Assembly: GCF_902459505.1 (NCBI RefSeq)
Contig: NC_047091.1
Span: forward strand, 41,274,085-41,338,084
Reading direction: 5' to 3'
Source of the DNA: Geotrypetes seraphini
Taxonomy: Eukaryota; Chordata; Amphibia; Gymnophiona; Dermophiidae
DNA: 64,000 bases
Both the position numbers and the translations under genes were made by a program. Below, one piece after another: positions 45,591-55,769 of the stretch. The notes below the pieces were generated by a model. The model saw only the letters and a list, made by a program, of their open reading frames with translations, had not been told where the DNA came from and searched no databases. Numbering within the stretch: the stretch's first letter is position 1; each line of letters starts with the position of its first letter.

Positions 45591-46050
45591 CCAACAGTAA
45601 CTGCCCCTTTCAACATGTAAACCAGTTATCTCATTTTTAAACCAGGACCACTTTGGATCCAAATAAGATGAAAAATACCAACATTGCTGACCAGTGTGTA
45701 TCCATACCACCAGCCCACCTTCAAGGAGATTTCCAAATGCATTCTCTTCATCTATTGAGAAATGACTTGTCCTACAAGCATGTGGTTCTTTTTTCCAACC
45801 ACTTCTCCCTATCATGAGGATGGGTAGAGGCAGAGCATACCAGGGGGAAAAAAAAGCCAGAATGATGATGCGGGCCACCACAGATGCCTCAAGGGGCAAC
45901 AATGCAGGCCTTGCATTGTAAACTGTGTACCACAGCCCCTGCAATTGCCTCCCCCACAAAAACTAGCCCTTCTACAACTTCTCCATCCCACTAACTGCCC
46001 CACATCCAAAAAATATTCCTATACTAACTGCCCACCCCCATGACTGCTCT
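45591..46050. other. Unassigned DNA between CR1 and a MITE
   Basis: It holds part of the C/A-rich tract and no supported coding region. Confidence 0.3.
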
Positions 46051-46168
46051 AGTCTATTGCATAGGAACCAGCTCTATGGGTGGTTGAGCACCCCCAATAT
46101 TTAAGTATTTGTGTATTTCTATTAAGATTAGCACCCCCCAACATTTTGAAAAGTTGGCTCCTATGACC
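46051..46168. repeat. Small MITE-like element
   Basis: The ends CATAGGAACCAGCT and AGTTGGCTCCTATG are imperfect inverted copies, and the middle carries paired GAGCACCCCC and AGCACCCCCC blocks. About 115 bases, non-coding. The superfamily is not clear. Confidence 0.5.
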
Positions 46169-46290
46169 TACTGCAAACTGCCCACCCTCCAAAACTACCC
46201 CGCCATTCTGCAAACTGACCCTCCCCAAAAATAGCCTTGCAACTGCCCCACTTCCCCTAAAATATCCCTAGACTGCCCCCCATAGACACA

Positions 46291-47195
46291 TGCACAGAAA
46301 ATACAACAGAGATACACCACCCAAGGTATTCGACAGAATATATCATGAGTTATACAACGCTTGCTATTGAATAATATTTATTCCGTTATAGTATAGACCT
46401 TGATACCTTTTAAAGGACCAACAACAATTATATGGTATTTGAGTTTTCTATCTGAAGAAGAAACCTAAGGGGTCTGTAAATCCCTCCACCCCCATCTTAG
46501 AAAAGGTATTTATTATACCCTAAAGAGAATTCTACTATTCCCAGTCTAAAATTGTTATTCATCGTCTTTAAACAAGGCGAACCCATCCTCTGCTCTATAT
46601 ACCGTAGTAAGATGATAAACTGCACTTGCCAAGAATATAAAGATGGAAAATACTGCCCAATATTTTTAAGTTCTGTAAAATAACATTTTCTGCGAGAAAC
46701 CCAAAAATGTTCAATATTTTAAGAAAAGGTCACAACAAATAATCTTGGGGTGTTTCCCCCCCCCAAAATAAATGATATATTTACTCACTTGCAACCTGTT
46801 TCTTCCAAGACACTCAAAAACTGAAATCTTTCAGATTTATAATTTGATCGCAAGACATCTGATAATAGAAAAGAGGAAAAAAAAATTCCTAGTCCACTCG
46901 GCTATTCATAACAAAGTCTAGTCTAGTCTTCTCACATTTTCTCATTCTTCGTGAAATCGAAAATCAAAGCACATGTAGTCAGAACAGCAGAGAGAGATGA
47001 GGACTTCGTGTGCCATAAGCAACGCAAACAGGTTCAACGCAGTACACATCAGTCAACATTTGGAGCAGAGCGTGTGCGAGCAACAATTGGAAGCAATGAC
47101 TTCCTCGTTTCAAATACTAGTGCCGAACTGCACTGTTGGAACTTATATTAAGAATAGGAGCTACGGGACTATATGTTTTCTGTATTCCTGTAGGT
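46291..47195. other. No recognisable feature
   Basis: Mostly AT-rich, apparently unique sequence with no convincing open frame. It lies upstream of the promoter-like patch. Confidence 0.3.
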
Positions 47196-47460
47196 ATGAC
47201 GGAAAGGGGCAGAGCCAATTTGTTAGAAATCGAACATTGGACCAATGAACCGACGCGCGTGCTCACAGGCATCCTAGCCCCTTGGTGCAGCAAAGGTTTC
47301 AGGTTACAAAGGGAATCCGCGAGATAGGAGAGGGCGGGGTAAGGCATTGCTTGCTCGCGCCTCTGTTCAGAGGCTCCGCGCGCAGGTTGTTGTGAGCTTG
47401 TGGTGCCTAGTGTTGTGAGGATGTTCGAGAGGTCGCGGGGTCCTGGATCGGCCAGGTCAG
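47196..47460 (+). promoter_or_regulatory. Possible CpG-rich promoter and first exon
   Basis: Two CCAAT boxes (GAGCCAATTTG near 47213, GGACCAATGAA near 47239), a GC box GGGCGGGGT (47332-47340) and many CpGs (ACGCGCG, TCGCGC, CCGCGCGC) lie within 230 bases of otherwise CpG-poor DNA. An ATG at 47421 (MFERSRGPG) opens a short frame that crosses a possible donor, CCAG/GTCAG, near 47454. The pattern suits a housekeeping promoter. No protein family was recognised and no downstream exon could be shown, so this is inference. Confidence 0.35.
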
Positions 47461-47464
47461 AAAA

Positions 47465-47745
47465 TAGAATAACTGGGAGATATTGCTTAAGTGGGGGAAA
47501 AGAACTAGAATATATTGTTAGGGGGAGGGGAGGAAGAGAACTAGGCGATATCGCTTGAGGTGAGAGGGGGAAAGATATTGCTAGGGGGAGGGGAGGAGGA
47601 GAACTAGGCGATATCGCTTGGGGTGAGGGGGGAAAGAACTGAAAAGATATTGTTTGAGGGAGGGTAAGGAGAGAATGAAAAGATAATTGGGTAAAAGATA
47701 TTGCTAGGAGATATTGCTTGAGGGAAGGGGACAAGAGGATAGACG
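47465..47745 (+). repeat. Minisatellite, units of about 36 bases
   Basis: Purine-rich repeats of the form AACTAGGCGATATCGCTT then GAGGTGAGAGGGGGAAAG. Five or more imperfect units start AACT and contain GATATTGCTT or GATATCGCTT. A short (TG)n run follows at about 47820-47836. Confidence 0.7.
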
Positions 47746-48370
47746 AGACCATGTGACAGAATTGTTTATATCAGCTATGCTGAACAGGTGGGTCAGGCTT
47801 GAGGAGACTAGTTAGTGAGTGAGTGTGTGTGTGTGTAGGAATGAGGCTATGGCTAGGGAGGGAAGAGTTTGTGTTCTTGCTCTCTCTTCAAACCACTCCC
47901 TCATATTAATAATCCATGCTCATCTGAAGGGGTAGTGAAAGTTAGTTCCTTACCCTTGCACCCCTATGCTATTTTACCCTGAGTGTGGATGACTTGCAGT
48001 GACCAATAAATTTAAAGCCAAAGCCACTATTTGGGGATTATCAGACTTATTCCTCCTTTTCATATTTCTTTTGTCATTAAACTCAACAATCATGATTTTA
48101 CCAACATCATGGCATAAAAATGTACATCAGATCATATTTTTAAATATTAAACTTTGCTTTCTATGTACTGTATGTATATAAGTAATGAGGGCTATTTTCA
48201 AAAGTCATTTTACCTGGGTTAATGGGTTATTTGAATATTAGCCAGGCAGACTGAAGAACACACCTAACCTTGAAATATAAGCAGAACAAGAAAAGGCAAG
48301 GGAGGTGCCTTTTCAACTAATGATAAAGTCTTTATTAGCAATCGATGATAAAATCTCTATAAAAAACAAT
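47746..48370. other. No recognisable feature
   Basis: No coding region supported. The frame at 47999-48181 is hydrophobic and AT-rich without homology clues. Confidence 0.3.
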
Positions 48371-48587
48371 ACAGCAGACCCTCAATATTCACAAGGGTTA
48401 GGGGCAGAGCCGGCCCACGAATAATTTTTGGGACCGGCTCTGACCCACCCCCGCCTCCCTCCTGCGTCCCCAACCTTACCTGGTGGTCTAGTGGCGATGC
48501 GGGGAAGAAGCAATCTTCCTATGCTCCTGCCCCATGCAGATCTGTCATCAAAATGGCTGCCATGAGTTCCAAACTTTTTAAGATACT
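48371..48587. repeat. Possible Tigger-like fragment
   Basis: The segment starts CAGACCCTCAATATTCACAAG and has GGGGCAGAGCCGGCCCACG. This is similar in style to CAG-start pogo/Tigger termini. The other end was not found. Confidence 0.35.
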
Positions 48588-48660
48588 TAGGGGTCTTTTT
48601 ATTAAGGTACACTAACCAATTTAGTGCACGCTAAATGCGTACCTTAATAAAAGGACCCCT
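48588..48660. mobile_element. Harbinger-like palindromic MITE
   Basis: The element starts GGGGTCTTTTTATTAAGGTAC and ends with the inverse, GTACCTTAATAAAAGGACCCC. TTA lies on both sides, the 3-base target duplication used by PIF/Harbinger elements. Only about 72 bases long. Confidence 0.6.
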
Positions 48661-48779
48661 TAGTCATAGTAGACGTATAGGGTTACAACCTCTCCAACTC
48701 TACGCCAGCTCTGTGATGTAAACAAAATAAATAAAAAAGACTTTTCCTTTCTTTTATAGGTCCTAGTTATAGGTATAGT

Positions 48780-50340
48780 CTTTTATTTTTTAATTATTTA
48801 TTTAATGATTTATATACATAAATGAAACATTTTGTAACAGAAAAGAGTTTAACCCTCAAGTTAAACAAAGGAAAATCAAATCACACTAAAAGATTAAAAT
48901 GGTCAAAACTCTTATAACAGTCCACATAAGAGGGAGAGACAATTCACATCTTAGAGAGAATATAAAGCAAAAATAAACTAAACACAATTGTAGTGATACT
49001 TCCTCAAATTTAACTATTAACTGTACCTTCTACATTGGAGTCAATTAGGATTGCCTCACACTGAGGCACTATACATTGGTATCCCTTTCCCTTCAAGAAA
49101 AAACTGTAACTGGGAGGGTTTGAAAAGTACATAGGAATTCTGATCCAAAAGAATCATACATTTGCAAGGATATCTAAGTTGAAACTTTGCTCCCAGGGAT
49201 ATCACATGTTGTTTTAACTCCAGGAACTTCTTTCTCCTGGTCTGAGTTATTTTCGAGACGTCTGGGAACATGGAAATCTTACTTCCTAAAAAAGACACCT
49301 CTCTAATTCTAAAAAATAGTCTTAGGAGAGCCTCTTTATCTTGAAGAAAAACAAATGTCACCAGAAGAGTCGCCCGACCAGTAACCTCATTCTCCGAGGA
49401 TTCCAAAATATCTGTAATATTTATAGCTTCTGAAGCCTCAGGTAGAGCCCCCTGAGTAGAGGATTGTTTTTTCAATGATGGCAAGAAATATATTTTATGA
49501 AGTAGAGGAAGTCCATTCTCAGGGTACTTGAATATTTCTTTCAGAAATTTATAAAATGAATCTTTTGGTGAGATTGTCAACATTCTAGGAAAGTTCAATA
49601 TCTTTAAATTCAAGAACTTAGTATAATTCTCAAAATTTTCTACTTTCCTACAGAAGAGCAATCTGTCCTGAATTATAGATTGTTGAGTTATTTGTAATCC
49701 TTGGACCTGCTGGTCCAATTGTATCAGTTTTTCATCCTGAATTTTTACTTCCCCTTCTAATTTATCAATTCTCTGGGCCTGAATTTTAACCAGGGGAAGG
49801 GTTCTGGCACAAAGTCTATGGAGGGAATCCAATGCAGTCCATATTGCATCCAAAGTTATTACACCAGGTCTTACCAGAGAAGGGACCCCTTCTCATGCTG
49901 TTGATTCCACTGCCTTCTCTGTCTTCGATGTCCCAGCCGATTCTGGTTGAGGTGTCGTCAAGCCCACGAGCACTGCAGGCAACGCTGAGTTCCGTTCCTG
50001 CTCAGCTCCCGACGTTTCCCAATCTCGTGGCTGCAGGGGAGGCGCAGGTCCTGCAGGACTGAGTGAGAGTTCGCTCCCGAGTACCGAAGCTTCTCTCCGC
50101 TCCGGTGCAACCAGATCGCCCCTTAGTGAGGAAGTAAAGAAGTCCGTGATAACCTCCTGTCGCATCAAGGAAGGTTCACCCTGTCGGGCTGAAGCCGCGA
50201 TTCTTCCTCTCCTTTTAGGCATGTCTAAATCAAAATTGAAACCCGCCGAAACGGGTAAGAATAATAACAGCAGCAGGAGGGATTAGCACGGGGTCCTCAC
50301 TACACCACCAGCTTGTCCTCCGCACGCTTGCTGTCTTAAC
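48780..50340 (-). mobile_element. ORF1-only LINE-like element, copy D
   Basis: On the minus strand the unit runs from about 50340, through ORF1 (50222-49056), to an A/T-rich tail near 48785. No endonuclease or RT follows. It sits in hAT-like sequence that resumes at about 50341 (compare 25045-25130). A target duplication was not seen, so the exact ends are approximate. Confidence 0.75.
49056..50222 (-). CDS. ORF1 protein of copy D, one in-frame stop
   Basis: About 388 codons starting MPKRRGRIAAS. Parts: a Ser/Pro/Glu-rich N-terminal region, GVITLDAIWTALDSLHRL, a coiled coil (IDKLEGEVKIQDEKLIQLD...), FLNLKILNFPRMLTISP (RRM-like core), then ISMFPDVSKITQTRRKKFLEL and LGAKFQLRYPCKC (C-terminal domain). 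The frame is open from end to end except for a TGA at 49893-49895; the frame is the same on both sides. The protein is presumed RNA-binding, by analogy with L1 ORF1p. It is nearest to copy A. Confidence 0.8.
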
Positions 50341-50600
50341 ACCAGCTCTGGCAGGATACACATTTCAAATCTGACATATTGTAATCACAAAACAGAAAAT
50401 AAAATTATTTTTTCTACCTTTTTTTGTCTGGTAATTATTCAAATCATGTTGGTCCCAGGCTCTGGTTGTCTTGTGATAACTCGCATGCCAGGGTCCATTT
50501 GTTTTGTTTTCTTCTTTCTCCATGCTAACCATCCATCTTCCATCTCTGCACTCCCCTTCTGTTTCCCTCCCTCAGAGGTCTAGCATCTTTCCTTTTTTCG
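50341..50600. repeat. hAT-like fragment
   Basis: The text ACATTTCAAATCTGAC...AAAATAAAATTATTTTTTCTACC parallels 25065-25120 and 34845-34900, which lie in hAT elements. A pyrimidine-rich stretch follows. The ends are not preserved. Confidence 0.5.
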
Positions 50601-50604
50601 TCTA

Positions 50605-51590
50605 CATAACATAACATAACACTGGATTTCTAGACCGCATAACCAAAAAGTTCTATGCGGTTTACAAAACTTTATCAAAAAAAGTACAATGAGAAATATT
50701 AGATCAGAAATTTTGGAAAAAGGAAAATTGGCAGTTGTTTTCTGGATTATTCATAAGCAATTTTGCGAAAAGAAAAGTTTTCAGTTGTTTTCTAAATTGT
50801 TCATAAGAAGAAAATGTACGTATTAAGTGCCGAAAATCTTATCATGATGTGCTGCTTGTTAAGCCAGCATATGGTCAAGATATTTCTTACTTTTGCATCC
50901 TTTAACTTGGTGTATCTCAAACTGTGTGCCGAGACACACACGTGTGCCTTCTCAGATTCCAAGTGTGCTGTGGCACACTGAGGAGGAAGAGAGGCGCCTG
51001 CCAGCTGACTTCCCTATGCAGAACAGCACCAGTGCTGCCTGATTCGCCGAAGGGCTGCATGTTTCCCCCTTCTCTCTAGCGTCCGGCTTCCCCCCTGGCT
51101 TCCCCGGTCTCACCTTTAAAGATGGAGTAATCAGTTGATATTTGTTAGACTTAGGGGGTACTTCGCTTGAAGTAGTTGAGAAACACTGCTGTAGGCAATC
51201 AGCTGGTGCCAGTGCCTCTCCTCTCTCTTCCCTGCTGGCACCCGCTACTGGCATCTCAGGGCCCATCTAGAGGGCCTCTGCAGATGTGTGGACGTCATCA
51301 CGGCGACATCTGCACACTTCTGTGTGTCTCAAGCCATGGCCACTACCTTTAGTATGCCCCAGCTCAAGAAAGTTGGAGAGACACTGCTTTAACTGGTGAA
51401 AAAACGAACAGAGCGTATGACTTTCTACTATTTTTGTAAGATGTTATAAGAAATATATCAACTAGATATGATGGAACTAATCCAAAAGCAACTTTATAAC
51501 ACAGACATCCCAATTTGAAAACAACTCGTGCCTCCACTGGGAGCCAATGCAGCTCACAATAAAGTGTAGTCATGTGGTCGTATTTCTGCA
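50605..51590 (-). mobile_element. L2-type LINE 3' end, split by a hAT element
   Basis: The halves are 50605-50907 and 51387-51590. The minus-strand peptide LHWLPVEARVVFKLGCLCYK and LVPSYLVD is the standard C-terminal block of L2-clade reverse transcriptases. The 3' end (left) shows the tail hairpin TGCGGTCTAGAAATCC. The C-terminal frame is open for about 65 codons. Confidence 0.8.
50908..51386. mobile_element. hAT composite (hAT within hAT)
   Basis: An exact 8-bp duplication, CTTTAACT, at 50900-50907 and 51387-51394 flanks a 479-bp unit. Its right end reads inward CAGTGTCTCTCCAACTTTC; the left end is TGGTGTATCTCAAAC. Inside, the inner element end CAGTGTTTCTCAAC (inverse at 51175-51188) is joined to outer sequence as at 34649. 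The same hAT-in-hAT arrangement therefore exists twice in the window. Confidence 0.8.
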
Positions 51591-52320
51591 GCGATGGACC
51601 CCACCATCCCCAGATCCACCTCTCCTTTTCTCAATTATCATTTCATCCAGCATCTCTCCCTTCTTATCCACCACCCCAGGGTCCACCATCTCTCCCTTTC
51701 TCTTACCAACTACCCTCCCACCCCCCTCTCAACACCATCCCTTGTGTCCAACTTATCTCCCTTTCTAATCTTTCCCTCTCTCCATCCCATTGTCCACCAT
51801 CTCTCTCCCTCTCCTCTGTTTTTAGACCCATTATTTCTTCCCCTCCCCCTCGCCCTCAGTGTGTCATATACATGTCTGTTTGGACCCATCCTTCCCTCCC
51901 TTCATGTACTTCTACACCAGGGCCTGCCCCTTGCCCCGAAGGACTGCATGTTTTCCCCCTTCTTCCTGGTCTCACCTTTGAGATTTGACCTGCTGTTCCT
52001 TCCCTCCCTCTATCCTAGCTTCCCGATCTCATCTTCAAAGCAGCCTGCTGTAGCGATCCTAGCAGGCTGTCTCAACCTCTGCAGCATGTTCCCTTTGCCA
52101 CAGTCCCGCCCCTTCTCTGATGTACGGGATCGCGGCAGAGGGAATGTGCTGCAGAGGTCGACGGCAGCCTGCTAGGTTCGCTACAGCCGACTGGATCCTC
52201 TTGCAGGCTGCTTTGAAGATGAGACCGGGAAGCTGGGATGGAGGGAGGAAAGGAATGACGGGCCAAATTTAATTACCCTGCGGGCCAAATTTGGCCTGCG
52301 GGCCTGAGTTTGATATCACT
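51591..52320. mobile_element. hAT-like fragment with polypyrimidine tract
   Basis: The right end reads GGCCTGCGGGCCTGAGTTTGATATCACTG, an inward CAGTGATATCAAACTC end typical of hAT. The body begins with CT-rich sequence (51600-51990) and has inverted blocks around CAGCAGGCTGTCTC / GGCAGCCTGCTAGG. The left end is not clear. Confidence 0.55.
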
Positions 52321-52429
52321 GCTTTACATGTACTAGTAAGCTAGATTTTTGTTTTCTGACCAGCCTTTATAAGAATGCCATCAGAATGGGTTTAGCACTT
52401 AATTTTGGAGGGTCCCTAGTTCAGGTGTC

Positions 52430-52765
52430 CCTTCTGACAGTGCAGGCTGTGTCTCCTTGTAGCACTGTTTTGTCGTTCAGGTTTTTAATGTTCTCTCGTT
52501 TTTCATTGTTGCATTTGTTGATATGAGCAGAATTGACTTATTTGTTGGGGAGTGTCCCCGTTTCCCTTTCTCTCTTGTTCTTATCCTCTACAGATGTTCC
52601 TGGCAGCTTTAAGACTAACTGTTGTTCACAGGGACAGTAATGAGGTAAGAAGAGGAGGGGTTTAAGCCTCTGAAGTTTGAGGCTTCCTACTAAGTCCTGG
52701 CGGGTAGACAGAAATAACCCACTGGTCCTGGAATAAAGTGTGAATTTACTAGAAAGAAGATTTCT
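52430..52765 (+). mobile_element. DIRS terminal-block fragment (fossil)
   Basis: The sequence from TTGACTTATTTGTTGGGGAG through TCCTGGCGGGTAGACAG to AAATAACCCACTGGTCCTGG matches the terminal block at 12880-13080 and 24130-24280. Only the end of the element is left. Confidence 0.6.
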
Positions 52766-53503
52766 CAGTTAGATTACTGTAACTCACTTTTCTGAGGTAT
52801 CACTCAAAAGACTATCAGAAGGCTACAAATCATACAAAATACAGGAGTTAAAATCATCTACAAGACTAAAAAATATGATCATGTGACCCCCCTCTCTTAA
52901 AAGATGCACACTGATTACTAGTAGCTAACAGGATAATATTTAAAACATTATTCCTTATATTTAAGGTTCAATTTGTCCATTTTCCAGTCTTTATTGACAG
53001 ATTACTGACCCCCTAAATTACTGCAAGACAGCTTTGGTCGACCCAACAGTCTCTTCTTGCCGTCCCCTCCATGTGCCAAATAGTTTATGATACCTCTCGT
53101 AACTCCATCTTCTCAGTTGTTGCACCATCCCTGTGAAACTTGCTTCCTCTTTATCTAAGACAAGAACACTATTTCCAAATTTAAATCAGGCCTAAAAACC
53201 TTTCTATTTCAAGATGCTTTCCACGTTTAAAGCAACCCCTGTTTACCTAAAGTTTCTTTCATTCTTAGGGCTCTTCTGTATGTTCTACCTACCCTCCTGG
53301 TCTTACCCTCCCTCCTTGTCCTTTTATACGATGTATTCTTTTCCCATTTTTTCCTTCTGTATCTTCCCAGTTATAGTTTTAGATTATGTTCATTTTCCCT
53401 TTATTGTTTTTACTTATTCAAACTTTTGTATAAAAGTTAGTTTTTTATGTAAACTGCCTAGGTTTTTAGGCGGTATATTAAATACAATAAACTTGAAACT
53501 AAT
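52766..53503 (+). mobile_element. L2-type LINE 3' end
   Basis: The frame near 52780-52900 reads LQIIQNTGVKIIYKTKKYDH, the RT-downstream LQ.IQN motif of L2-clade LINEs. The 3' end has AAACTGCCTAGGTTTTTAGG and then a short tail ATACAATAAACTTGAAAC. Coding is broken by stops. Confidence 0.75.
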
Positions 53504-53780
53504 CTTTTGTTTTAGGGCTAACTGGATAACGGTCTTCTTCACATGATAAAGTCTTCATTTGAAGTGCTTATGACTTCATCTCTCCAGCACCTTACTTAGT
53601 AGTCTTCTCCCTTTGAATCACTTCTGTGCACCAATTCGGTGGATTCTAATCTCTAATAAGTGACCCACTTTAGACAACATTTTCTGAAAATAGAGTTGCT
53701 CTTTTCACACATCTCAACTTCCTACTGGAGGTTGTCTCCAATTTTCATCTTACCCAGTCTATAGAATTATCGGCCCTCTT
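53504..53780. other. No recognisable feature
   Basis: Short unassigned stretch between the L2 end and a MITE. Confidence 0.3.
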
Positions 53781-53788
53781 CTCTAGAC

Positions 53789-53984
53789 CAGTGATTCCCA
53801 ACCCTGTCCTGGAGGAACACCAGGCCAATCGGGTTTTCAGGCTAGCCCTAATGAATATGCATGAGAGAGATTTGCATATGATGGAAGTGATAGGCATGCA
53901 AATTTGCTTCATGCATATTCATTAGGGCTAGCCTGAAAACCCAATTGGCCTGGTGTTCCTCCAGGACAGGGTTGGGAACCACTG
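53789..53984. mobile_element. Palindromic hAT MITE
   Basis: A 196-bp near-perfect palindrome with ends CAGTGATTCCCAACCCTG and CAGTGGTTCCCAACCCTG (read inward), and an exact 8-bp duplication CTCTAGAC at 53781-53788 and 53985-53992. It carries paired ATGCATATTCATTAGGG arms and a loop of about 40 bases. This is a textbook hAT MITE with no coding region. Confidence 0.95.
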
Positions 53985-54261
53985 CTCTAGACCACATTGT
54001 TTCCCTGGAAGAACTGTACTTCACTTATTGGTTTGAAAACCTGCCTTGGCTTGCTGCTGATATTGAATTACACCTTTCCAAATTATAACTCTTTTGTGGA
54101 TATCTTTTGTTTCATGAGTAAATCGAGGACAGTTTTTGTTGTTTACCTTCAATTACATCACTTTCTTTTCCAGAGATAAATAAAAAAAAGATTTGACATT
54201 GATATGTGAACATTTCTTAAAAAAGAACTGAATATTTCATGGGTGTCCTAATTTTTTCACA

Positions 54262-54663
54262 AAAGAACAGGGGAAACAAAACCACAAAACTCAAAAGAGC
54301 AAAACCAAAGTGGAATTGTTCCAAACAGAATGGTGCCCCAAGAAAGTGTCTTTCAACTCATCTGATTAATCCAAATGCCTTTATTCATCCAAAGTTCCGC
54401 AAATTCATACAATGACTCAATGACTCGACATGTACATGTTTCGGCCTACCTGGCCTGCATCAGTAGTCTTAGGAGTCTTTGGGTGTGCTATGAAATAAAT
54501 GGAATGATGTACCGGGTAGGCCGAAACATGTACATGTCGAGTCATTGATTCATTGTATGAATTTGCGGAACTTTGGATGAATAAAGGCATTTGGATTAAT
54601 CAGATGAGTTGAAAGACACTTTCTTGGTGCACCATTCTGTTTGGAACAATTCCACTTTGGTTT
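54262..54663. mobile_element. Long-inverted-repeat element, probably Penelope-derived
   Basis: An exact 18-bp duplication, tgtcctaattttttcaca, lies at 54244-54261 and 54664-54681. Arms of about 150 bases (54302-54452 and 54514-54663) are inverted copies. Each arm carries GGTAGGCCGAAACATG followed by TACATGTC. In the left arm, minus strand, this is preceded by CTGATG, giving the order of a hammerhead ribozyme core with a one-base deviation. Long variable duplications plus such a core fit Penelope-like termini. No coding sequence. Confidence 0.65.
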
Positions 54664-54689
54664 TGTCCTAATTTTTTCACATGACTGTA

Positions 54690-55670
54690 CTTGTCTGGAC
54701 TGGTCTAGCAGGATTTAAGGAAAAGAAATAAGTTTAACAAATATGGTGAAATTTGTCCTAATGTGCTAAACAAGAAACTATTTGTATTACTTTGTAGTAC
54801 AACTGCATTTCAGATTCTGTGTGCAATTCTGGTTGCCATCTCTCAAGAAAGATAAAGCATAATTAGAAAAAGTACAAAATGATAAAAGGGATGGGACGAC
54901 TTTCGCTATGAGGACAGACTAAAGTGACTAGGGCTCTCCAGCTTGGAGAAGAGATGGGTCAGGGGAGATATAATAGAAGTCTTTAAAATACTTAGTAGAG
55001 TGGAAAAGGTAGATGTGAATGAACCACTAAAACAAACCAGAGAGAATATTTCTTCACTCAATGTGTAATTAAACTCTGGAATTCATTGCTGGAGACTGTG
55101 GTGAAAGCAGTTAGCTTAGCAGGGTTTAAAAAAGGTTTGGATAATTTCCTAAAAGAAAAGTCCATAAGCCATTATAGAAATGGCTTGGGGAAGTCCACTG
55201 CTTATTTCTAGGAAAAGCAGCATAAAATCTGTAATATTCTTTGCGTCTTGCCGTGCACTTATGACCTGGTTTGGCTACTGTTGGAAACAGGATACTGGGC
55301 TTGATCAAGTTTCAAGTTTATTTAAAATTTCTTATATCGCCTAATCAAGCCTTCTAGGCAGTGTACAAAAAAACGCCAAAACAATGCTCCAATTAAAATA
55401 CAATACAAACAAAGACAAACCAGGGGAAATGACAATTTATAAAGACATTGACGAACCGGAACAAAAGGGAAGAAGGGTTGGAACTACAATTAATAGAGAG
55501 AAAGAGAACATTCAAGGGAAAGAACAAAGGGAGGGGGAACTGAAGGTAGAAACCTTTCCTGACTCTAAGTCGTCCTTAAAAGGACAGTTTAAGTTACAAA
55601 AGCATCAAGGAATAAAAATGAACTTTTCGTCTGTCGTAATATGACAATTTGTATGTTCTTATGTTAATTG
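54690..55670 (+). mobile_element. CR1-type LINE 3' end, split by a LINE-tailed insertion
   Basis: Conserved pieces include GCAATTCTGGTTGCC, the SLEKRWVRGDIIEVFKIL-like stretch and QRENISSLNV...KLWNSLLE (in several frames). The 3' end starts again at about 55637 (ATGACAATTTGTATGTTCTTATG). The insertion at 55305-55636 sits in the 3' UTR. Old copy with many frame breaks. Confidence 0.75.
55305..55636 (-). repeat. L2-tailed insertion in CR1 3' UTR
   Basis: It opens with TTTCAAGTTTATTTAAAATTTC and TATCGCCTAATCAAGCCTTC, the reversed L2-type tail and hairpin. An A-rich body follows. No B box was found, so SINE status is open. Confidence 0.5.
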
Positions 55671-55769
55671 TAGCCCTGGATTCTCAAAACCATCTTTCAC
55701 AAGCAAATCAGTTCCCTAATTGTAAATGAAGTAGTTTTTTTTTTTATCACAGTTTAATCACTAAGTATT

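Larger units (their letters stand above)
34255..46290. repeat. C/A-rich AACTGCCC-type repeat, split by large insertions
   Basis: The blocks 34255-34430, 44395-44632 and 45950-46290 share irregular repeats of AACTGCCC, CACCCC and CCCCAAAACTA phrases. They appear to be one low-complexity tract cut by the hAT nest (34430-44390) and by a CR1 copy (44633-45590). It has no coding meaning. Confidence 0.5.

Noticed and set aside
45588-46009. A 123-codon minus-strand frame (MWGRQLQGLWYTVYN...).
   Set aside because: It lies in non-coding C/A-rich repeat and CR1 flank, with no recognisable motif and low-complexity edges.
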